A stretch of DNA of 51,551 bases from an uncultured Nitrospira sp. (GCA_902500805.1 CABVSA010000020.1:1-51551), one strand, 5' to 3'; counted from the stretch's first letter, positions 34,245 through 43,096 are shown. The notes: generated by a model not told the origin, from the letters alone. Numbers and translations: made by a program.

Positions 34245-34814
34245 TTACCCGCACGCGCAGGACGAGGCGGCGCATCCGCTGGTGAGTGTGACCTCCGGAA
34301 AGTCAATGACGGTCCCAGCGATATGGTTGATGTAATTGCTGAAAATATTCAACGCGACATGCGCTACGGTTTCGACGATGTCTCCGTCGGTCAGCCCGGC
34401 TTGGCGCGCCTGATCGAGTCCTGACGCCCCAAGTTCCCCGCGTTGCACCACGATGCTCTGCGCCAGTTTCAAGATGGCATCGGTGCGAGGATCCACTGCC
34501 GCAGCCATCCGCGCATCGGCGAGATCCTGTTGGGTCAGACCGAGCTTGCCGCCGATGAACGAGTGGGCGCTGAGGCAATAGGTGCAGTGATTGGTCTCGG
34601 CGACGGTGAGCGCAATTTGCTCGCGGAGCTTTGGGGAAAAGCTTCCGTCTCCAAGGGTGGCGCTGAAGTTGAGATAGCCCTGGAGCGCAGCCGGAGCGTT
34701 GCCCAAGACGCGAATCAGATTCGGAACCACGCCTAATTTCTTTTGGACTCCCTCGAAGAGCGTCTTGGCTGGTCCGGTGGCTGTCTGCGGATCGAGTTGT
34801 GCGATGCGAGTCAT
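34245..34814 (-). CDS. AhpD-like peroxidase-related protein
   Basis: 189 aa. AhpD/carboxymuconolactone decarboxylase fold with the complete active site HCTYCLSAHSFIGGKLG (CxxC plus His). Start MTRIAQLDPQTATGPAKTLF and helices VPNLIRVLGNAPAALQGY, SPKLREQIALTVAE are family-typical. The C-terminus has an additional Cys-rich GCAASSCACG. Members act as alkylhydroperoxide or disulfide reductases or as hydroxylamine-type detoxifiers; the exact role is unknown. SD AAGGAGG. First gene of the operon after the -24/-12 promoter. Confidence 0.92.
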   Translation of the reverse strand: MTRIAQLDPQTATGPAKTLFEGVQKKLGVVPNLIRVLGNAPAALQGYLNFSATLGDGSFSPKLREQIALTVAETNHCTYCLSAHSFIGGKLGLTQQDLADARMAAAVDPRTDAILKLAQSIVVQRGELGASGLDQARQAGLTDGDIVETVAHVALNIFSNYINHIAGTVIDFPEVTLTSGCAASSCACG

Positions 34815-34874
34815 GATACCTCCTTAAACGGTGTGGGTTGCCCGCGCTTCAAGTACGCGATTGATCATCTATTC

Positions 34875-34890
34875 AGCAGTAACTGTGCCT
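34875..34890 (-). promoter_or_regulatory. Sigma-54 promoter (-24/-12)
   Basis: On the minus strand AGGCACAGTTACTGCT matches TGGCACG-N4-TTGCW with correct spacing (GG and GC 11 bases apart). The predicted start is near 34864, 50 nt before the AhpD-like gene. The divergent gene encodes a sigma-54 activator, which supports the call. Confidence 0.75.
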
Positions 34891-35021
34891 TCGTGCATGA
34901 ATCTCTAAATAATTGATAGTACGATAGATTGTTAATTCATCTACCAAGTCGATCGATACGAGTATTCGTAATCTACGATTGTTCGTTGCATTTAATTGCG
35001 AATTCTCGTAGTTTTGACTCT

Positions 35022-36608
35022 ATGAATCCCAAACAACTTCCCCAGGTGATGGTGACCACCGCGCGTCACCGAGGCCTATGCGATGTCTTGCGATCCATTA
35101 CCGACGGCATCGCCCAATGTCCGAATACGGCCCTGACACGCATCTGGCTGGTCGAACCCGACGCCATCTGCGACCTGTGCCGAAGCCGGGAGGATCTTTC
35201 TGCGGGTGAGCAGTCACTGCATCTTGTCGCCAGCGCCGGCATTCCCCGCGATCCCCAATCCGACTACAGCCGACTCGACGGCTCTTTTCACCGATTTCCT
35301 TTAGGCGAGCGCAAAATCGGGCGCGTGGCCGCAACCGGGGAACCGCTCTGGCTGGCCGGACTGCAAGGAAACGAAGAGTGGATGGCGCATTCGGCTTGGT
35401 TTACACGAGAGGACATCAGAACCTTCGCGGCGCAGCCGTTGATCTACCGGGGTGAGATCCTCGGAGTCCTGGGGCTCTTCGACCGAGGGTTACTCAACGA
35501 TGAAGCCTTCGAATGGTTGAGGATCTTCGCTGATTACGCGGCGGTGAGCATCGCGAACGCCAAGGCCTATGAGGAGATCGATCTTCTTCGTACCCGCTTG
35601 GAAGAAGAGAATCTCTATCTGCGCGAGGAAGTCACGGCGGCCCTGGGGATGGGAGAATTCATCGGCGAGAGTCAGGCGCTGCAGCATGTCCTGCGCCAAG
35701 TGGAGTTAGTCGCTCCGACTGATGCCGCAGTCTTGATTACCGGCGAGAGCGGGACGGGCAAGGAACTAGTCGCGCGCGCGATTCATGACCGGAGCCCGCG
35801 CAAAGACCGAGCCCTGATCAAAGTGAACTGTAGTGCCGTCCCGGATACCTTGTTCGAGAGCGAATTTTTCGGTCATGTGAAAGGCGCGTTTACCGGAGCA
35901 CTGGCGGATCGCCCGGGCCGTTTCGAAATGGCCGATCATGGCACCCTCTTTCTCGACGAGATCGGAGAAGTGCCGTTGCCGATGCAAGCAAAGCTGTTAC
36001 GAGTGCTCCAAGAGGGAGAGTTCGAGCGCGTGGGAGAGACCCGCACCCGCCAGGTGGACGTTCGGATCCTGGCCGCGACGAATCGAGACCTGAAACAGGA
36101 AGTCGAGGCCGGTCGCTTTCGCCAAGATCTCTACTATCGACTCAGCGTCTTCCCGCTTCACATTCCCCCGTTGCGTGAGCGGCGAGAAGACATTCCGAAG
36201 CTGGCCGTCCATTTCATCGCGCAAAGCGCCAAACGGATGAACCGACGAGCCCCACGCTTGACCCAGGCGGCCTTGAACCAGCTGGCGGCCCATACCTGGC
36301 CGGGGAATGTGCGGGAGCTCCAGAACGTCATTGAGCGCGCCGTCATTCTTTCTCAAGGCCGCACCCTGGATATTCATCTTCAAGCTTCGCCGGTGCGCGA
36401 GAACGGTGCGTCACCACCGCCCGCCTCGTCGGCAGGACGGCTGGCCACCCGAGAAGACCTGAAACGCCAGGAGCGGGAGAATATCGCGCAGGCCTTGCGG
36501 CTCACGAAAGGCAGGATCTTCGGCTCCGACGGTGCGGCGGCATTGCTCGGCATGAAACCGACGACGCTGGCATCGCGCGTCAAGGCCCTGGGAATCAAGC
36601 GGCGCTAG
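35022..36608 (+). CDS. Sigma-54-dependent activator (GAF-AAA-Fis)
   Basis: 528 aa from [16 protein letters not shown]; the frame is open to 34929. The N-terminal GAF domain ([51 protein letters not shown]) has a CDLC pair that may sense a metal or redox signal. The AAA+ domain has [12 protein letters not shown], the GAFTGA loop, [10 protein letters not shown] and [10 protein letters not shown]. The C-terminal Fis helix has [14 protein letters not shown]. It probably activates the divergent SDR/hydrolase/AhpD operon. Confidence 0.93.
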   Translation: MNPKQLPQVMVTTARHRGLCDVLRSITDGIAQCPNTALTRIWLVEPDAICDLCRSREDLSAGEQSLHLVASAGIPRDPQSDYSRLDGSFHRFPLGERKIGRVAATGEPLWLAGLQGNEEWMAHSAWFTREDIRTFAAQPLIYRGEILGVLGLFDRGLLNDEAFEWLRIFADYAAVSIANAKAYEEIDLLRTRLEEENLYLREEVTAALGMGEFIGESQALQHVLRQVELVAPTDAAVLITGESGTGKELVARAIHDRSPRKDRALIKVNCSAVPDTLFESEFFGHVKGAFTGALADRPGRFEMADHGTLFLDEIGEVPLPMQAKLLRVLQEGEFERVGETRTRQVDVRILAATNRDLKQEVEAGRFRQDLYYRLSVFPLHIPPLRERREDIPKLAVHFIAQSAKRMNRRAPRLTQAALNQLAAHTWPGNVRELQNVIERAVILSQGRTLDIHLQASPVRENGASPPPASSAGRLATREDLKRQERENIAQALRLTKGRIFGSDGAAALLGMKPTTLASRVKALGIKRR

Positions 36609-36649
36609 GCGGATTCTCCTGAAAGCCGCTTCTGCATCTCCTGGGAGCA

Positions 36650-36691
36650 ATCTCACTCTCAACACCTTTGGAACACATTGTGCTCTTAGGC
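36650..36691 (-). other. Possible decayed attC-like site
   Basis: On the minus strand GCCTAAG...GTGAGAT with the flank AGTGAGATTGCTC resembles the left end of the attC-like site at 37705 (GTTAGATTGCGCTC). Both core trinucleotides are mutated (AAC to AAG, GTT to GTG), and the spacing is short. It lies just after the cytochrome c' stop. Weak. Confidence 0.3.
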
Positions 36692-36698
36692 CTGAGTT

Positions 36699-37193
36699 CT
36701 AGTGACGGTGTTCAGCTCCTCCCTCGGATCGAAAGTTCGGAAACTTTGTTTTGGCATAAGCCGAATGACAGGCGACGCAGGTGTCCAGCAGCCGGGAGAA
36801 GTGAAACGAGACGGTTTCGGCATCCTTGGCCTGGGCCGCGTGCGCAAGCTTCTCGGCTCTACGATGAAACGCTTCGTCCAAGACCTTAAATTGTTCCGGG
36901 AGATTTTCGAGGTCGTGCCTCTGGGCCGTCGTGAGTTTCTGTTCAAGTACGTAGCTATTCCGCATGGCCATGGCGGAGTCGGCGATCCCGTCCCAATTCG
37001 CGACCGGTAGTGCCCCTGCAATACGCTGCGTGCCAAGCAGAAGCTCCCTCATCTCTGCCTGGAACAGCTGCTGAAGGTCGGGGGGCATGTTGAGGCTGGG
37101 GATCGGGGCCGACAACTCGGCCGACAGAACCTTCGGCGTCACAAGGGTCACGATGGCGACGCCGAGAGTGAGAGCGGCTGCTACTAGTTTCAT
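36699..37193 (-). CDS. Cytochrome c'-like monoheme protein
   Basis: 164 aa. Signal peptide MKLVAAALTLGVAIVTLVTPKVLSAE; mature four-helix body (PPDLQQLFQAEMRELLLGTQRI, QRHDLENLPEQFKVLDEAFHRRAEKLAHAAQ) with the heme site near the C-terminus, LLDTCVACHSAYAKTKFP. This is the class II (c') arrangement. Cytochromes c' bind NO or CO and may buffer NO. The distal ligand cannot be read. It follows a DsrE gene in the same direction and precedes a weak decayed attC-like site. Confidence 0.82.
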   Translation of the reverse strand: MKLVAAALTLGVAIVTLVTPKVLSAELSAPIPSLNMPPDLQQLFQAEMRELLLGTQRIAGALPVANWDGIADSAMAMRNSYVLEQKLTTAQRHDLENLPEQFKVLDEAFHRRAEKLAHAAQAKDAETVSFHFSRLLDTCVACHSAYAKTKFPNFRSEGGAEHRH

Positions 37194-37300
37194 GTCTTAT
37201 TCTCCCTTGGCTGAGGAAGCTCAATCGCAAGCTACAAAGGGTAGCTCATCCCTCATCAAGCCACCGTCTGATCTACACATGGTTCGACTGCTGAAGCACT

Positions 37301-37621
37301 TTAAAATGTCACGACCTTGTCGGATTCTTTAACGATTTCGTGCAGGTCCATCATCGTTGAGAGCGGGCAGAGCTCCGTTCCTTCCGAGTGCCGCAGCTTC
37401 AGGCATGTCCCGCAAGCAAGAATCTTTCCGCCGTTATCCACGAACGTCTGCATCTGTTCAGTGACGTTGAATTGGTCCGCATTCAACTGTTCACAGTCAA
37501 CGCCTTTCGCGAGCAGGAATACCTGTACTGCATCACCCTGCTTGAGAGAAAACACGCCCAAACGAAACGCATTCCAGACCGTTTCCGAATCCGTCGAGTA
37601 AATAATGATCCCAAGCTTCAT
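37301..37621 (-). CDS. DsrE-family protein
   Basis: 106 aa from MKLGIIIYSTDSETVWNAFR (SD AAGGAG). The DsrE/F fold (FRLGVFSLKQGDAVQVFLLAKGVD) ends in MQTFVDNGGKILACGTCLKLR, where CGTC supplies the conserved Cys region. Family members relay sulfur (persulfide) in sulfur oxidation or tRNA thiolation; the substrate protein here is unknown. It lies 107 bp upstream of the cytochrome c' gene. The 23-bp repeat 37689-37711 is in its leader. Confidence 0.87.
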   Translation of the reverse strand: MKLGIIIYSTDSETVWNAFRLGVFSLKQGDAVQVFLLAKGVDCEQLNADQFNVTEQMQTFVDNGGKILACGTCLKLRHSEGTELCPLSTMMDLHEIVKESDKVVTF

Positions 37622-37688
37622 TGCGTTAATTCTCCTTGATGGCAGCTGATCGTTCGCGCGAGCCAGCGCCCCCTGTTCTCCTCCACCA

Positions 37689-37711
37689 TGTGGCCTTGAG
37701 CGCAATCTAAC
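37689..37711. repeat. 23-bp direct repeat, copy 1
   Basis: Identical over 23 bases to 42478-42500 (the read begins TGTGGCCTTGAGCGCAATCT and ends AAC). Its right end is the ATCTAAC box of the attC-like site at 37705. Confidence 0.9.
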
Positions 37712-37773
37712 TCTCAACATCAGCGGCGGTGCTCAGCAAGAGTTCGCGCCGTCTGCCGCACAGCATGTTAGGC
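37705..37773 (-). other. attC-like site 1 (integron cassette site)
   Basis: Minus strand: GCCTAAC (RYYYAAC) at 37773-37767 and GTTAGAT (GTTRRRY) at 37711-37705, 69 bp overall, with an imperfect inner dyad (CATGCTGTGCGGC against the complement of GCCGCTGATG). The TAA stop of the DUF3644 gene lies inside the first box, a habit of integron cassettes. Confidence 0.6.
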
Positions 37774-38763
37774 GGATCCTACCGCCCGGAACTTCTCACC
37801 TTGCTGTCCGCAGAGCTCTATGCAGCGGTCAATCCAAGACTGATACCAGTACCAGGCGCCTTGGACATCAACGCCATAGCCCTTTGCAGGAATCTTCGCG
37901 TCCTCGGAGCGCCACATGTCAACGTGATGCGGAAACATCCTAAACGTTGGAAACCCAGCCTTGCGGACAGCTGAAACGACATCTTTGGCGCGAAACTTTG
38001 GTCTCTCAACCTCTTTCTTAACCCAGTACTCCTTGTCGATCCCTTTCGCAAGGTCAGACCCTGGATCGATAAACTCAACAACTCGATCAGCTTGCCCTGG
38101 TCTGTTCACGAGCTTCCGCTTGAACAATAGACGATATGAGTACCGTTCGCTGTTATACTCATCGTGCGTTAGATCCGCGTCAAATTCGCGCACATATGCT
38201 TTGAGTCGTTCAGGAACATCGGGTTCTGGAATCGGATGCTGGAGTTGTTCAGCAGCCAGTTGTAAAAACTGAATGCTGTAGCTTAGGTGCCGGTCGAGCC
38301 CGTGCTTCTTGCCGAACAGCTGTTTCAGATAGGTATTGAAGTTCATCGCACAGGCCTGATACCTCCCGCTGAGGAAGCCATCCAGCGCGCGAGTCATCTG
38401 GTGTTCGACTTCGTGACGTAAACCGATAAGAAATCGAAGGTTGTTTGCCGTGTCCGTGTCTATCGGGCATTTCCCGTCGCATAGGCAGCGCTCAAGTTCC
38501 CAATACTTGAATGCTCCGCGCTTGGTCCGGTGGAACTTCTTGCGCTTGAGCCCTTGGTCGAAGTAGCGATAATCGATACGCTTTGCGCGGTAATACGCAT
38601 GCAAGAGGTAGGTCCAAGCAATCACCATTAACACAATGAAGGTTTCAGACTTGAAGCGCGTCGTGGGATCATTGTACACGCGAATCGCCGCCATGGCCGC
38701 CTCCTTGGCCTTGTCGACTAGCTCTGAAGTCAGCGAGCCCGGCGATCCTTTTTGTCGCGCCAT
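37768..38763 (-). CDS. DUF3644 (HEPN-like) protein
   Basis: 331 aa. N-terminal helical domain (SELVDKAKEAAMAAIRVYNDPTTRFKSETFIVLMVIAWTYLLHAYY) followed by FLIGLRHEVEHQMTR, an R-x4-H HEPN-type motif, then LSGRYQACAMNFNTYLKQLFGKKHGL. The C-terminal part (RAKDVVSAVRKAGFPTFRMFPHHVDMWR) may bind nucleic acid. DUF3644 proteins occur in defence-rich and mobile regions; RNase activity is possible but unproven. The stop codon lies in an attC-like box, so this is probably an integron cassette gene. GTTAGGC is 20 bases before the start codon. Confidence 0.85.
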   Translation of the reverse strand: MARQKGSPGSLTSELVDKAKEAAMAAIRVYNDPTTRFKSETFIVLMVIAWTYLLHAYYRAKRIDYRYFDQGLKRKKFHRTKRGAFKYWELERCLCDGKCPIDTDTANNLRFLIGLRHEVEHQMTRALDGFLSGRYQACAMNFNTYLKQLFGKKHGLDRHLSYSIQFLQLAAEQLQHPIPEPDVPERLKAYVREFDADLTHDEYNSERYSYRLLFKRKLVNRPGQADRVVEFIDPGSDLAKGIDKEYWVKKEVERPKFRAKDVVSAVRKAGFPTFRMFPHHVDMWRSEDAKIPAKGYGVDVQGAWYWYQSWIDRCIELCGQQGEKFRAVGSA

Positions 38764-39493
38764 AATCTCTTATTATTCAGCCTAACTATTGAGCATACTG
38801 ACCGGCATAGTACTGTTATAGCCACATGTACTCAACCCTTGGATCATGGCATCTTTTACGCCTCGATTTGAGATGTGCGTGTAGATCATGGTCGTCTACC
38901 GATTGGCAAGGCCCAACAGTTCCCGCACCCTGGAGATATGGTCACCATCCTCAAGCGTGTGTGTCACGAACGCAGTGAAGAAATCGTATCTGGCACTATT
39001 TCTTTGCTGCGATCTTAGCGCGGATGGCACGACTGAATTGCTTGTGATGAAGCCGACGACGCCGGCTTCGCGCATCAAAGCGCTGGGAAGCAAGAGACGC
39101 TGGCTGATCTAAGGGTGCAGTTTGGTTGTATGACTGATTGACCGGGCGTACCTCAGCAACTGAACGCCGGACACGGCTCGAAACCGCTGCTGAGCATGGT
39201 CGTCCACCAAGACGTCTTACCCAAGGGGGCGGGGTACAGTCCCCGGCGGACTTGATGCTGGATGGGCGGGCCATGTTGCACGATCAGAGTCCTGATAGAT
39301 TTCGAGACCGCCTCCAACAGGCATTGCAAAGATAGTTGTCGCTCTGTTTATACCGGCTGAAGTCGGGCTTCCGGAAAATCATGGCCGAACCACAATGCAC
39401 CTATTGACTCATTGAACTGAGACGCCAATAATGTTGGCCATCCAGGGCAGCCAGTACGGGTAGAACGCTCTCCTTGCTGGCGATCTTGCGCTC
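38764..39493. other. Intergenic stretch with gene remnants
   Basis: Contains the GTTAGGC box near 38783 at the head of the DUF3644 cassette, a fragment of a sigma-54 activator C-terminus (listed separately) and a frame at 39138-39335 (ADLMLDGRAMLHDQSPDRFR) whose family is not recognised. No intact gene seen. Confidence 0.5.
38990..39112 (+). pseudogene. C-terminal remnant of a sigma-54 activator
   Basis: Frame ...SADGTTELLVMKPTTPASRIKALGSKRRW ending at TAA 39110-39112 mirrors the end of the activator at 35022-36608 ([28 protein letters not shown]). Only the Fis-type helix region remains; the rest is gone. Confidence 0.7.
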
Positions 39494-40303
39494 ATGAGGC
39501 TGCGGCAAGAGCTGGTTGCTCGTTTGTGCGGCACCGCTATCGACGCGCAAGAACAAGACAAGAACAAGAATTGGAGCGACCGAGCTTCTTTTATGATTAG
39601 AGTGATCAAGAATGAATTTCAAAAGGACCCTTCGCTGAAGGATCAGCTGTTAGACGTTGTTAATTCGAGCTACACTCAAGGCAAAAACACCCTAGATAAT
39701 TCCCTGAGGGAAGCCCAGTGGCTTTATCTCTTGGAAAACAACTCCCAGCCACCCCAAATAGATGGCTTTTTCTTCGTTCATGGAATCATGGAATTGAGTG
39801 CGGGGAACAAGACGTGGTTGTCTATGTACCTCGGATTATCCGTCCTGCGGAAGGATCTCCAAGGCGCCAAGGCCATGGACCCTCTCTATGACAAGTTTAT
39901 TGAGGACGCCTCCTCGCTTGAGAACGAACAGAACGAAAGGCTTTTGCTTTGGCTTACTACGGCTAACCCTGCGGTTTATAGAATTGTCGAAAAGAAGCTT
40001 TCAGACGTTAGGCCTCGCCGAGAATGGTGTTTATCCTCCGACGATCGCGATATTTTCAAGGCACTGCGACAGCGCCTCGGGATAGCAAATTCAGACGACG
40101 CTGAACATACCCCTTTTCTGCTAAAGGGCTTCTACTCCGGATCAGAATACACTGAAGAGATGTACAAGGCGATTGAAGATATGTCGTGCAACGAAAACCT
40201 CAGATATTTGAGCAAGCTCGGTATACAAGCGCGGGACGGTGATCGCCTCCTTGTCATTTGCCACCTGCCCCCCCCGAGAAGGAGGGATAATGAAAGCGAA
40301 TGA
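39494..40303 (+). CDS. Hypothetical soluble protein, pair partner of channel-like protein
   Basis: 269 aa, no recognised family. Highly charged and helical (QEQDKNKNWSDRASFMIRVI, SSLENEQNERLLLWLTTANP); no signal peptide or membrane segment. The start at 39494 has no ribosome-binding site; later starts are possible. Its end overlaps the next gene by 14 bases, so the pair is co-translated. The two-gene layout, a large soluble protein plus a small channel-like membrane protein, is seen in some phage-defence loci, but no known system is matched. Confidence 0.6.
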   Translation: MRLRQELVARLCGTAIDAQEQDKNKNWSDRASFMIRVIKNEFQKDPSLKDQLLDVVNSSYTQGKNTLDNSLREAQWLYLLENNSQPPQIDGFFFVHGIMELSAGNKTWLSMYLGLSVLRKDLQGAKAMDPLYDKFIEDASSLENEQNERLLLWLTTANPAVYRIVEKKLSDVRPRREWCLSSDDRDIFKALRQRLGIANSDDAEHTPFLLKGFYSGSEYTEEMYKAIEDMSCNENLRYLSKLGIQARDGDRLLVICHLPPPRRRDNESE

Positions 40304-40823
40304 CTGGGTGCTTGGGATTGCGGCCTTCCTGCTAAGTATTTTTGGAATTCTTTCACTCTGTTTTGGTATCTGTTGGCTGGCGATAATTGCCGTCGCCTTC
40401 GCAGATCTCTACTTGTTCGCGGTTCTGATTGGTGCAAGCCTACGGGCCCAGTGCGATGCTGAATGCTCTCCAGGTAAAAAACTTAAATCGTGTGCCGAGA
40501 AATCCAAGAACCTGTTCCCGAACAGGCCCACATCGGTTGTGGTGTTGCTATGCCTAACCATATCACTAGTATACAGCTTTGCTGGAATCTTTTTGTCGCT
40601 TGACCAGACAGGCTCGCCCTTTAATAAAAAACTTGAGTCACCGACACAAGCAGTTCATCTCAGCCTCACAACAATGTTGACCTTGGGTGACGGTGTATTT
40701 CACGCGGAGGACGATGCAGCGAGACGTTTGATTCTTTTCGAGCTAGGAAGCTCCATCTTGTTGTTTTTTACTATATTCCCTTTGGTGATCTCACGGATAT
40801 CAGGATGGGGTAAAAAGGAGTGA
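40290..40823 (+). CDS. Two-TM channel-like membrane protein
   Basis: 177 aa from MKANDWVLGIAAFLL (SD GGAGG). Membrane segments: residues 5-50 (two close helices), VVVLLCLTISLVYSFAGIFLS and the last helix LFELGSSILLFFTIFPLVI. Before the last helix QAVHLSLTTMLTLGDGVFH resembles the pore loop and filter of two-TM potassium channels (TTMTTLGYGD), with Asp in place of Tyr. The filter is unlike a strict K+ filter, so ion choice is unknown. Co-translated with 39494-40303. Confidence 0.65.
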   Translation: MKANDWVLGIAAFLLSIFGILSLCFGICWLAIIAVAFADLYLFAVLIGASLRAQCDAECSPGKKLKSCAEKSKNLFPNRPTSVVVLLCLTISLVYSFAGIFLSLDQTGSPFNKKLESPTQAVHLSLTTMLTLGDGVFHAEDDAARRLILFELGSSILLFFTIFPLVISRISGWGKKE

Positions 40824-41149
40824 TAGAAGGGGGGGGTGACCTCACCCCTGAAGCCCGCCTAGTTCTGCCTCCGAGTGAATCAAGAAGCAGGTTCCTGACA
40901 TGACCCTCCGCCCCGTTTCCCGTCCCGCCTCGTCAGTCGTCAACTACATCTGGCAGAGCACGCTGGAAACAGCCAATCGAATATCCAGCGTGAACACTCA
41001 CTGCTTTCACGATTGAGCAATGCTGCTTGCTCAGACATCCCTGACACGAAGCCTCACCGGCGCGTGCGACAGTATCCTGGATTCTGTGGCGCTTCCCAAG
41101 CTGCGACCTGGGCAGCACAGGTGCGGCGAGACATGAAGCCATTCAAACA
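40824..41149. other. Intergenic region with a hairpin
   Basis: GGGGTGA (40833-40839) and TCACCCC (40842-40848) form a tight hairpin after the channel-like gene, without a T-run. The remainder shows no gene. Confidence 0.5.
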
Positions 41150-42388
41150 TTGGCCTTTGTGATCACCATACCCCCTACTCCAGCCAAAGGCTCTTGGGTT
41201 GCCCGGGCCTCCATATTGATCTGGGCGCTCTGCACGGCGCTACACACTTCAATGGGGTTGCCAGCGTTGGCCGATGAGCCGTGTACGTCTCTCTCCTGCC
41301 CGTCCGGGGATGACTGGCAGTATGGAGCCTCTCTCGATGTCAGCTACCCGCTCAACTTCAACTTCCCGGAGAACCATCTCTGGCGGAACCGCTCCACCGT
41401 GCCACGCCACAACGAACTCAGCCCCAATATGGCGATGGCCTATGTGCGTAAGGAGGCGTCCGCCGGTTCTGAATGGGAGATGGAACTGGCGGTGCAAGGA
41501 GGCTACGACTCACAGGATTTCGCGTTCCTCCCGGGCGAGCCGAAGCTATCCGGCGCCGACACACTTCGCCACGTTGGCCTCGCGAACGTGTCATACCGGG
41601 TTCCGAAAGCTGGAGGCTTCACATTGACTGCGGGCCTGTTCAGTAGTTTTCTCGGCTCCGAGAAACTCTACGCGAAAGACAACGTCCACTACACACGCGC
41701 CTGGACTTCGGACTACACCCCCTATGCGATGTTCGGCTTGAACGCCGTCTACCGCATGAACACGAGCGTGACGCTTTCTGGATTCGTCGTGAACGGTTAC
41801 GCCCATCTGTCCCGCCCAAACGATCACCCCAGTTACGGCTTTCAACTGAAGTTTACCCCGCTGCCGTGCGTAACCATTAGTCATACACTCTATGCCGGAC
41901 CAGACCAACAGCGGACCGATCTCGATTTTTGGCGGTACTATCTGAGCAATGCTGTGAAGTGGGAGGACCGCAAGCTCTTCGTCACCCTGACCTATGACGT
42001 GGGCACAGAAAATATTGCCGATCGGCCTGGCGTCCCACGTGCATTCGTGATGGGCGGGAGTGCCAGCATCGGTTGGAAATTCACGGCGGGGTGGTATGCG
42101 GCGATCCGACCGGAATTCTACTGGGACCGCAACGGACGATGGACGGGCAGCGAGCAGTTCGTGAAAGCCATGACGACCACGCTGGACTATGCGCCGTTCT
42201 GTGATGGCGGGCCACGCGTCTTCAGCAATACTCACGTGCGGCTTGAGTACCGCTGGGATGAATCGACAGGGGTCAACGGCGGGTTCTTCAGGCGAGGCGA
42301 CATCACGCCAGGTGTGCCCGGCCTGACCGGATCGCAACACCTGATCGTCCTCGGCCTCCTCTGGTCCTTCGACCAGCGGCTATCGTAA
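41150..42388 (+). CDS. Outer-membrane beta-barrel protein (porin-like)
   Basis: 412 aa from a TTG; GTG at 41159 is another choice. Signal peptide about residues 17-42 (ASILIWALCTALHTSMGLPALADE), then CTSLSCPSGDDWQYG and alternating beta strands with aromatic ends (YGASLDVSYPLNFNF, EWEMELAVQGGYDS, GGFTLTAGLFSSFLGSEKLY, MNTSVTLSGFVVNGYAHL, HVRLEYRWDES), ending LIVLGLLWSFDQRLS. It resembles BBP2-type (DUF1597) porins. Transport role unknown. It lies opposite in strand to its attC-flanked neighbours. Confidence 0.8.
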   Translation: MAFVITIPPTPAKGSWVARASILIWALCTALHTSMGLPALADEPCTSLSCPSGDDWQYGASLDVSYPLNFNFPENHLWRNRSTVPRHNELSPNMAMAYVRKEASAGSEWEMELAVQGGYDSQDFAFLPGEPKLSGADTLRHVGLANVSYRVPKAGGFTLTAGLFSSFLGSEKLYAKDNVHYTRAWTSDYTPYAMFGLNAVYRMNTSVTLSGFVVNGYAHLSRPNDHPSYGFQLKFTPLPCVTISHTLYAGPDQQRTDLDFWRYYLSNAVKWEDRKLFVTLTYDVGTENIADRPGVPRAFVMGGSASIGWKFTAGWYAAIRPEFYWDRNGRWTGSEQFVKAMTTTLDYAPFCDGGPRVFSNTHVRLEYRWDESTGVNGGFFRRGDITPGVPGLTGSQHLIVLGLLWSFDQRLS

Positions 42389-42477
42389 GTACGGCGCGGC
42401 AAACGGGGTCCGACTTTTTACTCTCGCCCTTGCGCAGTCCTCGTATCTGAAGTAGGGCTGGCGGCACATTCCCAATG

Positions 42478-42500
42478 TGTGGCCTTGAGCGCAATCTAAC
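42478..42500. repeat. 23-bp direct repeat, copy 2
   Basis: Identical over 23 bases to 37689-37711. It ends in the ATCTAAC box of the attC-like site at 42494. Confidence 0.9.
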
Positions 42501-42556
42501 GTGAAGTTTAGGGGCGCGCCGCTTTTGGCGCACCCCTATCGAACACCAGGTTGGGC
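42494..42556 (-). other. attC-like site 2 (integron cassette site)
   Basis: Minus strand: GCCCAAC (42556-42550) and GTTAGAT (42500-42494), 63 bp overall. The inner stem TAGGGGTGCGCC / GGCGCGCCCCTA (loop AAAAGC) has one wobble pair. It follows the DUF4760 stop by 9 bases. Confidence 0.65.
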
Positions 42557-42565
42557 GACAATTGA

Positions 42566-43096
42566 CTATGCCGCAAGGTTCACGCTCTCCCATTGAAAAA
42601 AAGCATTTAATTGCTCAGCGGTTGGGTTACTCAACGAGCCAGCATTGTTCTTCTGGTCGTAAGTGTAGAGACGCTCATACAGCCACTTAGCATCGCCCCA
42701 GGTCATAGGAGATGATTTCTGCGTTAGCTTGATATGGCCTTCGCATGCCTTCCAGTACGGACTCAACCAAAAATAGAAAAACTTATATAAGAGCTCGGTG
42801 TTGACATACCCAGATTTCGCGAACGTGCCAAGAACTTGAAAGAAGTCGAGCACGTCGCTCACTTGGCCCCACGTAGAATCGGTTGGCGCAAGTTCGCGGT
42901 CTTGCAGTAGAAACGATGATGCTATTTTGCGCCTTTTTGCCAATTGCTCGGCGTGAAAGCGATAGGAGAAATCTAGAATCAGGCTGACTTGATGGGCCGA
43001 TCTAGATCGGCGACTCTCTGCAATTATTGCGAACACGCTGACAACAACAGCGGCAACCGCTGCCAATGCACTAACAGTGTTGGGGTCAAGCTGCAT
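42566..43096 (-). CDS. DUF4760-like membrane-anchored protein
   Basis: 176 aa. One N-terminal membrane helix (TVSALAAVAAVVVSVFAIIAE) followed by a cytoplasmic helical domain (SLILDFSYRFHAEQLAKRRKIASSFL, VSDVLDFFQVLGTFAKSGYVNTELLYKFFYFWLSPYW), the pattern of DUF4760-type proteins of unknown function. SD GAGG. The gene ends 9 bases before attC-like site 2, consistent with an integron cassette. Confidence 0.75.
   Translation of the reverse strand: MQLDPNTVSALAAVAAVVVSVFAIIAESRRSRSAHQVSLILDFSYRFHAEQLAKRRKIASSFLLQDRELAPTDSTWGQVSDVLDFFQVLGTFAKSGYVNTELLYKFFYFWLSPYWKACEGHIKLTQKSSPMTWGDAKWLYERLYTYDQKNNAGSLSNPTAEQLNAFFQWESVNLAA

Noticed and set aside
38783..38830. A fourth attC-like site before the DUF3644 gene
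   Set aside because: The GTTAGGC box is good but no RYYYAAC partner or dyad is found at proper spacing; mentioned only as a box.
39961..40016. attC-like pair (GGCTAAC ... GTTAGGC) on the plus strand
   Set aside because: It lies inside the 39494-40303 coding frame, has no inner dyad and the first box breaks the consensus; chance match.
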